Origin: Tethya wilhelma
Lineage: Eukaryota > Porifera > Demospongiae > Tethyida > Tethyidae
Assembly: GCA_964030475.1 (NCBI GenBank)
Contig: CAXIPT010000006.1
Coordinates: forward strand, 2,556,234-2,620,233
Direction: 5' to 3'
Length of the DNA: 64,000 bases
The notes under the pieces: model-generated
Told to the model about the DNA's origin: nothing
What the model saw: the letters and a program-made list of their open reading frames with translations, nothing else
Database searches by the model: none
Translations under genes and position numbers: made by a program
Part shown: piece by piece, positions 12,089 to 23,248 of the stretch
Position numbering within the stretch: the stretch's first letter is position 1
How the letters are laid out: the number at the start of each line of letters is the position of its first letter

Positions 12089-14454
12089 GGGTTAATTCAA
12101 TACATAATATATGTGTGAAGTGACTTGACCTACCTCAGCTATCTTCTTTGATAGTTTACAAGACTTATGCCAGACATCTAGAGAGTGAGAAATGTTGGCA
12201 TATTTCTGTGTTTTCCCTGCATGTATATATAAGATTGGAAACCTACAAATACACCACACATGTGTATCACTTATAAATGCTGCAACTTGACGTACTCATT
12301 ATAGAAATTATTTGAGTGTTTGAATCAGTAACCAGCTCTGAGACAGAGACACCTTTGTCCAGAACCTTACTAAACACCTTGTTGAAAAGGTGTGCTTCCA
12401 AATTTGTCGATTTCAAATTGACCTAATGCACAATTCAAGGGCATATATCATGAAAGTAAATTGTATACCAGTCACAAATATTGTATATATACCTGTCGTT
12501 TGTCTCCATGCTCCATGGATAGCAATTCTCCACTGTCATGATCCATTAAGGTGTATGTCCCTTTGACCGCAGAAAACCCAGGGGAGTCCATCCTACAGTC
12601 TCCAGATAGAACCACAGATTTACATTTCTTGAATTTCTCTACTACTCTGATCTCCATAGACAAGTACTCTTGATTGACAGTGGGACATGCGTACAGTCGC
12701 TGAAAGCGGTAGTAAGTGCTTGCATTGGTGTGTGTTAGGCCAACAAGTTGACAGAAACGTAAGAATTGTTGAAAAGTTAACCCGGCATACAAAATGGACG
12801 CATGTACAATATGATTGATTGCAAAACCAGCTGCGTAAGTTGGTGATGAGTACCAAAATTCCCTACATAATGACATGGAATAATGTCAATAACATGCATA
12901 CAGGACCTATATATTATAACATCCATTTGACACTCACGAGTGCTTCTTTTCACACATCCAAGAAATCTTCACTCCAAATCCACAGTTTGTGCTAACTGTT
13001 TTTTCAACAATTCTCCCTTCACAGTCAGCTCTCCTGCACTTATTTCCCAACAACTGCAGTAGTTGACTTACATGTACGAAGCATTTCGTTTCTTTTACTA
13101 ACTCCATTTCATCACTCAAATCATTGTAAGTAATGTGAGTATACGGGTCATCTGCAGAAGAATACTGCTGAGATGCCACACTTCCAGAAGACTCTTGTAC
13201 ATATGATTGAATCAATGTCTCTTCATCATCGTGAACACACTGATCCTGAAGTGAGATGTCTCTGTGTAGAAAAAAAAAACAAAAAAAAAACAACTATAAG
13301 CACACATGAAGATACAGACATGTAGAGTATCATACCCTATGTCAACAATCACATCCCCGTTAGCATCGGTCTCTACTGTAACATTGTTATCATCTTCAAT
13401 GAAATGTTGGCTCTGAATAGGTATATCTCTATTCCTGATATGTATGTGTATTATGTTGTACAGTTGGTACACACAATTGCACACAATATACATTCACAGT
13501 CAAGGAAACTAACCTGAAACTGACTGGAGTAGATGTAAGCAACTTGTGTGTTTCAGATGGATTGGAACATGCACTGCCAGGTGTTACATTAGTACCATCA
13601 ACTGTGATTGCACTAACATCTGAACCAACTATCAGTGACATTGGTTGTGTCAGTGAAATATTCTCTGTAGTCGAGCTAACAATAATATCATTTATATAAT
13701 AATAGGCACACTAACAATTGGAAATATTTTGACTAACGATGGACTAGTTGCAGAATGTGCAGGTTTCAGTGCTAGGATATGACTGAGCAACCTCGCTCTT
13801 GTTGATTCATGTAAAATTCCTAAGCAACAAATCATGATAAATACATGTCATTCAATATTGTCATGCTCCATGAGTATCATGGCTGATTCACCTGAAATGT
13901 TACTTTCATCTGAGTCTGCCGCACTTAGAGTATCCTCTGAATCACAATCAACCTCCATATCAACATCGGAGGGCTCATGCTCATCCTCTGAAGACAAGTT
14001 ATATTCAACAGCAGCACCACTCACTGAGGACCTATATATAGATAAGCAACTCTAGCTGTTGCTTTTAAACTTGTCTTCAGTATGCCACTCAGCACTGTGC
14101 TATATAGCTTACCTTGCTGACCATGACCTAGCATCAAAATGGGAGGGCTCATCCTCTAAAGACAAATTACATTGAACAGCAGCATCACTCACTGAGCACC
14201 TATTATAAAGGTAAGTATTTATGAGTCATATATACCAGTTTTTATCTGCGCTTCACAAATGGAGCTTACCGTGAAACTTCATTTTGGAGTAAGCCCATGG
14301 CTTTGTTCAGCAATTCCAAGTTAGAATAACCCCCTTCTTTCAGAAAGGACTGCCACCCATAGTACGCTTCTTCAGCAGCCTTTCCCGCTCCCAGCTCAAT
14401 CCTAAACCTGTGCCTCTTGTCGCTTCTCGCTGGTCTACTGCTACGCTCGACCAT
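11026..14454 (-). CDS. Transposase, 14 exons, Kolobok-like
   Basis: I can splice exons (descending) 14454-14270, 14199-14113, 14031-13892, 13819-13738, 13675-13514, 13434-13336, 13261-12938, 12862-12493, 12422-12296, 12216-12134, 12014-11907, 11845-11630, 11508-11280 and 11207-11026, with consistent phases and a TAA at 11026. The start chosen is the ATG at 14454 (MVERSSRPARSDKR). The first third is acidic and serine-rich. The core shows landmarks of a large animal transposase family: SGDCRMDSPGFSAVKGTYT, then ELVTDSNTQI, HSLDVWHKSCKL, NSLPFYVHNRHT, SFHNLILSYATKR and QLAYIDHNHHLNR. The two early Asp motifs fit the first two acids of an RNase-H-like DDE/D centre. No internal stop is seen, so it may be active. 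The Kolobok assignment rests on these motifs plus TTAA. Confidence 0.82.
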
Positions 14455-14607
14455 GGTATGCCACGTTGCTTCAATTCTCAAAACAAATTCGCGACCCAGA
14501 TGGATGTACGCGAGTGTACGGAGATATAAACGGACGTGACCGGCCGTGGTACCCACGTACGTATAAACAAAAAACGTCACTAAACGCCATAAAACGTCAT
14601 TGATTTT

Positions 14608-14650
14608 ATTTTTAGCAACAAAACACCGCTTATATAGTGACACAGTTCCT
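14608..14650 (-). repeat. Right terminal inverted repeat of the transposon
   Basis: It ends cttatatagtgacacagttcct directly before the TTAA at 14651 and is the complement of the left end with two or three mismatches. The transposase ATG lies about 155 bases inside it, so its promoter probably lies in or next to this repeat. Confidence 0.85.
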
Positions 14651-14654
14651 TTAA

Positions 14655-15540
14655 GGGCAAACTCTGGTGACCCTTTACCAGTCAAAATGTTGATCCCGGT
14701 GTACTATAGCTTCATCTCCAGGCCCAACTGAAAAGTGCCTGGTGTTTATTGACTACGCATGCACGAAACTGCAGCGAAATTTTTTCGAGTTTACAGTCCT
14801 ACCTGATCTAACTGCTGCTGTTATTCCACTCTCTTCTTCTGGACTCGGAAATATATAAGTAAGCGCTTGAAAAGAGCCAATCATTCTTTTAGCTGCTCCA
14901 TGTCTAGCGCTAGCTTCGAATAATACCAAAGACGTAATCCAGTAAAAAGAGCTAGTATATGCCCGGATAATGGCAGAGGTCGAAATAACTTTTTTAGAGT
15001 GCAAGGTCAAAATGTCAGTACAAATCTCATTTGTGCGGTCATTCTACTAAAGTGCAGGGCCATTTGAGCTGACCACATTTATAGCACAAGGGTATGGCCT
15101 GCTTTTACTTACTACAAGTGGCTGTTACAAGCCATGAACCACAATGTGAATTTTAGTGACGACCATAATTAGTTTTATGGGCTAGTTTTTTGTCTGGACA
15201 AAGTGTCCGTGCATAAGCTGTTTTGAGAGGTTAAATGCACGGATAATGACCGATGACCGACTGTTATTTCGAGCTCTGTGGTACAAACTGGCACATGCGC
15301 AGTCAATAGATACCAGGCCCTCTTTTGGGCCTGAGGACGAGGCTATTGGTGTACATACATGGTCCCATACTTAAAGTATTATTGTGACCACAACATAACA
15401 AATCTACTTACATAATAATATTATAGTATAATACAAAATTGATATGTGCATATAGGCTATGGTGCATGCATGGACATGAATCAACTTATTAAATTATTGA
15501 TGATGGCCTAGCCATGATACTATTATTTTGCCTTTTCATA
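14655..15540. repeat. P450 intron: copy of the 6.6-7.1 kb repeat
   Basis: From gggcaaactctggtgaccc onward this follows 6630-7110 with small changes. It has an extra insert at about 14966-15280 that interrupts the match between ctagtatatgcccggat and ggtacaaactggcac. No coding sequence was recognised. Confidence 0.6.
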
Positions 15541-15545
15541 CCCAG

Positions 15546-16321
15546 ATTCAATGAAGAGAACAATGCAAAGCGTCATCCTCTGAGTTTTGTTCCATTTTCT
15601 GTTGGGCCTCGTAGGTGCCCTGCTGCTAAGTTTGCCGTTTTGACCCTCAAGACTACTTTGATGCAAGTGTTGAAGAAATTCTCCTTTAAACGAGCACCAG
15701 AAACAAAGGTTGGAAATATAACTTTCTCTGTTTGTTGCAATGTGTCATGTATGAAGCCAGTAAACAATATTTCTATAGCCTGAGCTTATTACTTTAAATC
15801 ATGGTATGTATGGTTTGAATCCCAGCTAGATCTCAAGATTTTTTCCAATGATTTTTCATGCGTTTATCCAACGTTAAGCTCTGCATGTGGGTCTGTGACA
15901 GTATCATTGGTGGTTTCATTACCTGGCATGTATGGCATGCTTTGGCGTGTCAGGAAGTACATGATGGTTATGTATTTGCATCATGTGGGTCATGCCATTA
16001 CATACATGTAGGTCATGAGATCTAGTTCGAAAGTCGCCTAGTGTCTATGAATAGTAGTGTATACTGCTGTTCTCTGCTCCAGTGGTAAGAGCACTTGACC
16101 AGCATTTGAAAGACCTGGGATCCCAGCTAGATCTTAAAGTTTTTATTCCAAATAATTTTCAGCAATAAGCTATGCATAGTTATAGACTCATTGCTTTTTT
16201 TTTTTGCTGTACAACTATATCACAATTATTACAGGATCGTCTTGAAGTATTTGTGGCTACTGTACTCAATCCAAAATATGGCATTTATGTCAAATTGGCA
16301 AGTCGATTTGATGTTGAATAG
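15546..16321 (+). CDS. P450 exons 11-12 with haem-binding loop
   Basis: Exon 11 (15546-15708) encodes the haem-ligand segment PFSVGPRRCPAAKFA; the cysteine is the axial iron ligand. The usual FxxGxRxCxG is changed at its last glycine to alanine. Exon 12 (16235-16321) ends in RFDVE and a TAG stop. Both join in phase to exon 10 at either 6166 or 8748, so they finish the P450 coding sequence. The intron between them carries tRNA-like repeats. These exons most naturally complete the 7182-8748 copy, because the sequence continues without a break once the transposon is removed. Confidence 0.85.
16070..16140 (+). repeat. tRNA-like SINE piece in the last P450 intron
   Basis: The segment has an A-box-like cagtggtaagagcac and a degenerate B-box, ctgggatccc. 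The same piece recurs, in better or worse condition, at about 20150-20215 (inverted), 34520-34590 (agctcagtggtaagagca; gggttcgaatccc) and 62995-63065 (inverted). It always lies upstream of a P450 exon-12-like sequence, so it is old and was copied together with that exon. Confidence 0.6.
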
Positions 16322-16564
16322 AACTCCAGCTGCTTTGATAATACTTGTAGTACTCTATTATAGGTTAGGCTGAAGATAGATATAGTGTGTTGTGGTCAAA
16401 ATTAATTTCCCGTTTGTTCATAAATGTGTTACTGTTATTAGCAAGGACTTGTGATAACTGCACATACATATACGTACATACACATGTGCAATAATTATTA
16501 TTAAGTTTATGTATGAATTGACTGATCTTGGTTGAAGTGTTATGTTTTAATTATCTATGCCAGG

Positions 16565-16780
16565 AGGTAAAACTTGATCCACATGACTAAACTTCAATTT
16601 CGGCACATGACTACTTCATCGGAAGTTGGAAAAGCTCACCAAAGTTATATGTTTAAGCATATATACTGTGCATGTGAGACCATTGCTTGTTCCAATATTA
16701 CATCACGGCCCATTCCTACACTGCATGCTTATTTTTCGGAAATTTTTACTACTTGTAACAATGCTATTAAGCTACTGCCG
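16565..16780. repeat. Half of the ACAAGTAGTAAAAATTT element, plus promoter-like repeat
   Basis: The end tttttactacttgt and phrases such as cccattcctacactgc match the right arm of the 0.4-kb element that is complete at 21503-21903. The embedded cggaagttggaaaagctcacc is the complement of the sequence found just upstream of the mannosidase start codons. Confidence 0.55.
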
Positions 16781-16880
16781 CTGAGGCACTGCTTAATTGA
16801 CACAACTGTAATAAATATTGTTGTGTGTGTGTGTGTATGTGCATGTGTGTGTGTGTGTGTGTGTGTGTGCTTGTCATCAT

Positions 16881-17070
16881 CAGACCTTTAATGTGTCCAA
16901 GTCAAGTGAAATGTGTCAAACATTTGCCAGTAAACCAATTATCCCAAAGTAGCTAAGGGGCACTATTGGTGGCCTCTGGGTGGATTGAAATGGCCTCCAC
17001 CACAAGAGCCTCATGCACACTCTCTCCAATCTTGACAAGAGGATCTAGCTTTGATCCAAACTGTCTTTGA
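16881..17070 (+). pseudogene. Relic of beta-mannosidase exon 9
   Basis: After a tcatcag acceptor the frame reads [19 protein letters not shown], then stops at tag. Shifted frames continue with the tggtggcctctgggtgg region of the same exon. It matches exon 9 of mannosidase D (60677-60844) and is preceded by the same TG-repeat intron. It is an isolated, decayed copy. Confidence 0.65.
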
Positions 17071-17434
17071 CAACAGTTTTAAACGGTACAAATGCTATAT
17101 CTAGCAGGCTAAAATTAATTCCATCCATTTGCTGTGTCAGTTCAAGAGTCAGAGCTCTGCCCGTCTATAACTTACTGAGGTGGTTTATGTACTCTGTTAC
17201 TATTGCCCGATCATTACAAAGGTGTTAGCAACTGTCCGGAGTTTACTGGCAGTAAAAAGTGGCATGGCAAGATTCTTCAATAACTATTGTGGAGGCTTCC
17301 TAACTTGCAACCTCCATGCATATAGTCAGTGGTTGGGAAGGGGGAAACACAGGGGGCAAATGAGCCTAAACCTTGCCTTGAAGCCTAACTATTTTTACAT
17401 TTTGTACTCATGCAGTTGTACTATATACTTCTCT

Positions 17435-18985
17435 AAAAAGTATGTTGACTCATTACAGATTTAAGTATATTGACTAGGTAATATGAGGACATCATGCATA
17501 CAGATGTGCAGCACCCATGCATATGCCGCAGGTATTATGCTCTTCAAAGCAACTTTGACATTGATCAACGTTCCAGTCCGCGGTGCATGTTGTGCATGTG
17601 CACCTTCATCAAAATAATCTTTGGTATATTGAATATCAACAAGAATTACAATAATTAGGAATAAACAATTTGACATCAATCAAACGTTCCAGTCTGCGGT
17701 GCATGTTGATGTGTACACTTTCATCAAAATAGCCATTGGTCACATGATAATGTTGAATACCTACAAGATTTGCATAGACAATTATCCGACATCAATCAAA
17801 CGTTCCAGTCTGTAGTGCATGTTGATGTGTGCACCTTCATCAAAATATTGAATATCTACAAGATTTGCATAAACAATTATCGACCCCAATCAAACGTTCC
17901 AGTCTGCAGTGCATGTTGATGTGTGCACCTTCATCTTCAATAATCATTGGCGTATTGAATATCAACAAGAATTGCAATTATTAGGAATAAACAATTATTT
18001 GGATAAGCATCAAATATCTTCAGCAATTTTTTCCAAATGCCTGTCACGTATACAGCTTGTAGGCAGCATGCTCACACACTATAATACATTCTCATCATAA
18101 ATATATGACAATAATGAGTTAGCATCAAATATCTAAGTAACTTTTTCAACATGCATCAGTCACATCTAAATCAATGGCTATAGTGGGTACACACTTAAAA
18201 CGAGAGTACTAAATTGACACACAAAAATTAATGTGCTATTTAAATGTCTTCAGTTTTAGCACAGTTACACATGCATGTGCCGATTTGAGTGTGCTAAGCC
18301 CAAAAGTGTGCTGATTTACCACATGTGATAAAATTTCACTGTTTCCGCATGCCAGTATGTAGCATACACGTGTGTGCACGTAATAGCATGCACTGAATCA
18401 ACGTAGCTACGATGCCATTATGTTTTGCAGCAAACCACTCAACTTGTTAAGGCACTATAGCTAGTGAGTCTAGTCTTTTAGTCAAGAGTGCATAAATACA
18501 CTATTCATCAGTGGCACAATCAGACTGATTTGCAAGTGAAAAATAATTTTGATAATGTGTGTTTTTCTGCATGCATTTTCATTAATTTTTTTGCTGATAT
18601 TAACTTATATAAGATTTTGTAGTTTCAGCAGACAGAAGAAATAAGCAACTCTCTTATTGTGTACATAGTATAATAACAGCAGTAGATAAATTTGGTCTAC
18701 CACATTCTACAATGTATCATAATCCTTAAGACATCCCGAGTTAGTTATCCCACACAATTACCAGAATCTGTCACCATGGTCCAGAAAGCTCATGTATACA
18801 GGCATGGTTGAGTATAGCATACTTTACAAGCACACAATGCATGAATGTACACTCTATAATACTGTGCCACATATACACATGTACACGATTCAAAGGATAT
18901 TCTTTGAATCGTATATTATTATAATATTGTGACTGTGACACAGTATTATAATAATATACGATTCAAAGAATATCCTTTGAATCGT
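17435..18985. repeat. 1.55-kb non-coding block, first copy
   Basis: From agtatgttgactcattacag to the palindrome near 18930 this follows 24027-25590 with scattered substitutions and small indels. It holds a minisatellite and no open frame of note. It follows the P450 3' end here and follows the inverted P450 copy in the second instance. Confidence 0.75.
17565..17990. repeat. Minisatellite, about four units of 93-117 bp
   Basis: Each unit starts near acgttccagtctgcggtgca and includes tgatgtgtgcaccttcatc and ttgaatatc. Unit starts are near 17569, 17683, 17800 and 17893. The corresponding array in the second block starts near 24151, 24266, 24386 and 24479. Confidence 0.8.
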
Positions 18986-19090
18986 GTACATGTGTATATG
19001 TGGCACAGTATTATAGAGTGTACATTCATGCATTGTGTGCTTGTAAAGTATGCTATACTCAACCATGCCTGTATACATGAGCTTTCTGGA
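18780..19090. repeat. Long palindrome ending at an N
   Basis: The left arm (from ccagaaagctcatgtatac) is returned almost perfectly in reverse complement, ending gtatacatgagctttctgg, with the centre near 18935. Arms are about 150 bases. The second block (25434-25590) has only the inner 80-bp palindrome, so the outer arms are specific to this copy and stop exactly at the N at 19091. A fold-back assembly artefact is likely. Confidence 0.75.
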
Positions 19091-19091
19091 N

Positions 19092-19164
<73 letters not shown>

Positions 19165-19263
19165 ACACACCTCACACACATGTGATATTTATATCTATTG
19201 TTTTAAAAAATTAGGGCCCTAGGAACCACTCAAAGGTTCAGTCAACAAGATCCTTCCCAACAA

Positions 19264-19318
<55 letters not shown>

Positions 19319-19335
19319 ACACAAACACACACACA
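19091..19335. repeat. N join and two CA microsatellites
   Basis: A single N at 19091 is followed by a CA run to about 19171 and a second CA run at about 19269-19335. The long frames in the six-frame translation across these runs are repeat artefacts. Confidence 0.85.
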
Positions 19336-19944
19336 TTACGGTTGTGTCAATTAAGCAGTGCATACAATACCTTAATAACATAATTAACATTGTTACAAGT
19401 ATTAAAATTTCCAAAAAAATAAGCAGTGTATAGGAATATAGGTAGTGTCGAAAGTATTGGAACAAGGAATGGTCTCAATTTTGGCACATACTTCATCGGA
19501 AGTTGGAAAAGGTCACCAAAGTAATATGTTTAAGAATACAAACTGCGCATATGCAGTTTAGTCATGTGGATCAAGTTTCACCTCCTGGCATAGATAATTA
19601 AAACATAACACTTCAACCAAATCAGTCAATTCCTTAATAATAATGATTGCACATGTGTATGTATACTGATAAGTATGTACAGTTATTACCAAATCAAGAT
19701 TATGCATATGGTCAGGATATCTATAAATGAAAGATCTAGAGTTATTGTTGTATTGAAATACATAATTCAGCTATGGTCTATACCACATGAACATGGCCGG
19801 TTAAACACAAGTCCTTGCTAATAACAGTAACACATTAATTTTATGAACAAAACGGGAAATTAAATTTGATCACAACACACTATGTCTACCTACAGCCTAA
19901 CCTATAGAGTACTACCGGTATTACCAAAGCAGCTGGACTCTGTT

Positions 19945-22900
19945 CTATTCAACATCAAATCGACTGGCCAATTTGACATAAATGCCATATTTTGGATTGA
20001 GTACAGTAGCCACAAATACTTCAAGATGATCCTGTAATAATTGTGATAGTCGTGTAGCAAAAAAAAAAAAAAAAAAAAATGGGTCCATAATTATGCATAG
20101 CACATTGCATGAAAATTATTTGGAATAAAAACCATAAGATCTATATATAGCTGGGATCCCAGGCTTTCAAACGCTGGTCAAATGCTCTTACCACTGAGCT
20201 ACTAGAGCTCACAGACATTGGAGCAGAGAAGAGCAGTATACACTACTATTCATAGACACTAGGCGACTTTTGAACTAGATCGTACGACCTACATGTAATG
20301 GCATGACCCACATGATGCAAATACATGACCAGCATGTACTTCCTGACACACCAAAGCATGCCATACATGCCAGGTAATGAAACCACCAATGATACTGTCA
20401 CAGACCCACAGAGCTTAACGTTGAATAAACACATGAAAAATCATAGGAAAAAATCTTGAGATCTAACTGGGATTCGAACCATGCATGCCATGATTTAAAG
20501 TAATAAGCTCAGGCTATAGAATTATTGTTTATTTGCTTCATACATGACACATTGCAACAGACAGAGAAGGTTATATTTTCCAACCTTTGTTTCTGGTGCT
20601 CGTTCAAAGGAGAATTTCCTCAACACTTGCATCAAAGTAGTTTTGATGGTCAAAACGGCAAACTTAGCAGCAGGGCACCTACGAGGCCCAACAGAAAATG
20701 GAACAAAACTCAGAGGATGACGCTTTGCATTGTTCTCTTCATTGAATCTGGGTATGAAGAGGCAAAATAATAGTATCATGGCTTAGCCTAGTAAGGTTGT
20801 TATAGCCATCATCAATAATCACTTAATAAGTTGATTCATGCATATGTCCATGCACCATAGCCTATGCACATATTATCAATTTTGTATTATATCATACGTA
20901 CGGTAGTACGTATAGTAGGAATGGGCCAACTGTCCCATAGACACAATACAAAATGTTTATGACCATAAAAATCTAGCAAAACAAAATTAAGCCTTCAAAC
21001 TTACTCCGAGGCTCTTATTGACAGATTACCAATTGCATGCAAGGCCTAAAACTCACAGAAACCTTCGTAAGCACTCGTACAGAGAGCTCATGGGAAGCCA
21101 CAAGAGTACCATTTTTGTTCTGCTAACGTACGTACTTACTTACTTTCTGACTGACTTACTTGAAAAGCATTTCCAGAGAATCAGAATGTGTTGAGCCAAC
21201 TTTGACAGCATAAAGTAACTCCTTTTCATAAGTACTACATTCCTTGATACTCGTTTTCATCACAAATAAGCCTGAACAAAAACTAGAAAGCTTTGAAACT
21301 GAGGGTATAAATTCATGTACTTCAATGCAGCCATCTTCCTGTAGAGTTCAAAGGTCATTGATTATCCACGTGGCATTTAATGCGCATGCGCATTAGCTGC
21401 TCTAGCAGACAATTAGGCTTCTACTCAGATAACTCAAGCTTTTTGTAGGGACTAACCAGTCTCTGATGGTCTCCTCACTGTAGTGTTGAAAAAAGTGAAT
21501 GAACAAGTAGTAAAAATTTCAAAAAAATAAGCAGTGTAGGAATGGGCAGTGCTATAAAAAGTATTGGAACAAGGAATGGTCTCAATTTCGGCACATGACT
21601 ACTTCATTTTTTGTGCCCAAATGTTGGCCGGTAATCTAATCCTGCCTGCTGTACTTTATTCCACTTTTTAGCCGAGTGATAAGATTAGCAGGAATTTGAA
21701 CTATTTAGTGTGTCAGCTATTTCAGTACAGATCATTGTTTGAACCATTTACAACAAATTTATATAGCTATATAAGATGGATCAAATTTTAAACTGAAAAT
21801 GAAGTAGTCATGTGCCGAAATTGAGACCATTCCTTGTTCCAATACTTTTTATAGCACTGCCCATTCCTACACTGCTTATTTTTTTGAAATTTTTACTACT
21901 TGTTATACTATTATTATGTAGGAAGTAGATTTGTTATGTTGTGGTCACAATAATACTTAAAGTATCGGACCATGCATGTACAACAGTAGCCTTGTCCTTA
22001 GGCCCAAAAGAGGGCCTGGTATCTATTGACTGTGCATGTGCCAGTTTGTACCCAAAAATCTGGGTACATCATAAATTTCCCCGTAAAATTGTCCGTATAC
22101 TAGCTCTTTTTACTGGATTACGTCTTTGGTATTATTCAAAGCTAGCGCTAGGCATGGAGCAGCTAAAAGAACGATTGGCTCTTTCCAAGCACTTACTTAA
22201 TTGATATATTTCCAGAAGAAGAGAGTGGAATAACAGCAGCAGTTATATAGATCAGGTAGGACTGTAAACTCAAAAAAAATTCGCTGCAGTTTCGTGCATG
22301 CGTAGTCAATAAACACCAGGCACTTTTTTGGGCCTGGAGATGAAGCTAGCGGTACACCGGGATCAACATTTTGACTGGTAAAGGGTCACCAGAGTTTGCC
22401 CTTAACAGGAAATTAAATTTGCTATGTTAAATTTTATGGCTCCAGTGGCGTGTTTAAGGGGGTGCTCCAGGTGCTTGAGCACCCCCCTGGCTCACCAGAT
22501 AATGACGTCATCACTTAGAAGTAGCGCTCCAGAGTAGCGCTATTCAATGAATTAATCAATGAAACGAGTAAAATCCAAGCTAGCAATGCTTCAAAATCAC
22601 TTTTGAGGCTAAAAGAAAAGAAAATAAGGCCAAAAAATAGCAGAATACGGTAGCATAGCAATCGTCGATTGTGGGATCGAATGGTGCAATTTCGGTCACG
22701 TGACCAAAAGTGGGCATGGCTACCCCAAAATTTTCGGGCGCTCCGCACCCGCATTATATTAACACCCCGTGAGATAAAACACGCCACTGGGCTCTTTTTA
22801 GGACTATACTTTAAGCTTGCAAGTTGTGTTATTATACTCCACTTGCATGACATTGTGTACCTGTCTGGGTTAAATGTTTCTGGCTCCTCCCACTCATTAG

Positions 22901-23248
22901 GATCGTAGTGGTAGGAATAGATGGGTATAATAACGTTACTTCCCTTAGGAAAGGTCACACCATTGATAGTAGTTGTCTTGATACACACACGAGAAGACCT
23001 TGGAGAGAAAGAAAACAAACGAGAAAGGGAGATAAAGCATAATTTTAAGACAATGCTGGAATAATTTATCATAATTCTATCTTTTAACTTTGTCTCGAAC
23101 ATCCAGTTAATACTAACATTACACTGAAGGCATTCAATGATAATTATAGGAAAAATAAACTTAAAGTATAATTTTACTAACCTTGGAGCAGCTGGGTACA
23201 TACGCAACACTTCTCGAACAACATTGTCCAAATATTTGATCTTCTCTG
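19945..23248 (-). CDS. Inverted P450 copy, exons 9-12
   Basis: On the minus strand: partial exon 9 (23248-23182, cut by the N at 23249), exon 10 (22998-22861), exon 11 (20747-20585) and exon 12 (20031-19945, ending in a TAG). Splice sites and frames are intact. Exons 9-10 and their introns are a reverse complement of 5780-6200, and the shared open frames translate identically. Exon 11 differs from the 15546 copy by a few residues (LTIKTT, VLRKFSFER). Intron 10 has no transposon, so it shows the empty insertion site. This is probably the missing 3' end of the first P450 copy, placed in the wrong orientation by the assembly. Confidence 0.8.
20892..21502 (-). repeat. Interspersed repeat, companion to the 0.4-kb element
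   Basis: Read on the minus strand it runs from cactttttt caacactaca through aatgcgcatgcgcatt and ccacgtggat to an end with tacgtactaccgtacgta. The same unit follows the 0.4-kb element at 39596-40185 and occurs at 23420-23996, 54595-55125 and 63797-64000. No protein is apparent. Confidence 0.7.
21503..21903. mobile_element. MITE with about 105-bp terminal inverted repeats
   Basis: The left end, acaagtagtaaaaatttc, through gcagtgtaggaatgggcag and tttcggcacatgactactt, is repeated in inverted form at the right end. The interior is about 190 bases and non-coding. Complete relatives are at 39209-39595 and 63394-63796; single arms occur at 7122-7180, 16700-16760, 19395-19480, 23308-23415 and about 54511-54590. 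The target duplication is unclear. Confidence 0.8.

Larger units (their letters stand above)
8852..14654. mobile_element. Complete TTAA-flanked DNA transposon, Kolobok-like
   Basis: The element runs 8856-14650 and is bounded by TTAA at 8852-8855 and 14651-14654. Both ends carry the terminal inverted repeat aggaactgtgtcactatata, continuing for about 40 bases with two or three mismatches. The uninterrupted site exists twice in the window: at about 6627 (cctgttaagggcaaac) and, inverted, at about 22393-22412. The element holds a minus-strand transposase (11026-14454), a plus-strand CXC gene (8986-9765) and a possible helix-turn-helix reading frame (about 10680-10849). TTAA duplication plus AGG termini plus the transposase motifs suggest the Kolobok superfamily; piggyBac, which normally starts CCC, is less likely. 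A single N at 9841 lies inside it. Confidence 0.85.

Noticed and set aside
8856..14650. piggyBac element because of TTAA
   Set aside because: Ends are AGG...CCT rather than CCC...GGG, and the transposase motifs are not those of piggyBac.
17500..17990. CRISPR-like array
   Set aside because: Repeat units are long (93-117 bp), diverged and without unique spacers; this is a minisatellite in eukaryotic DNA.
18890..19222. Open frames of 77-97 residues across the CA repeats, both strands
   Set aside because: Pure dinucleotide repeats translate to CV/HT strings; no gene is implied.
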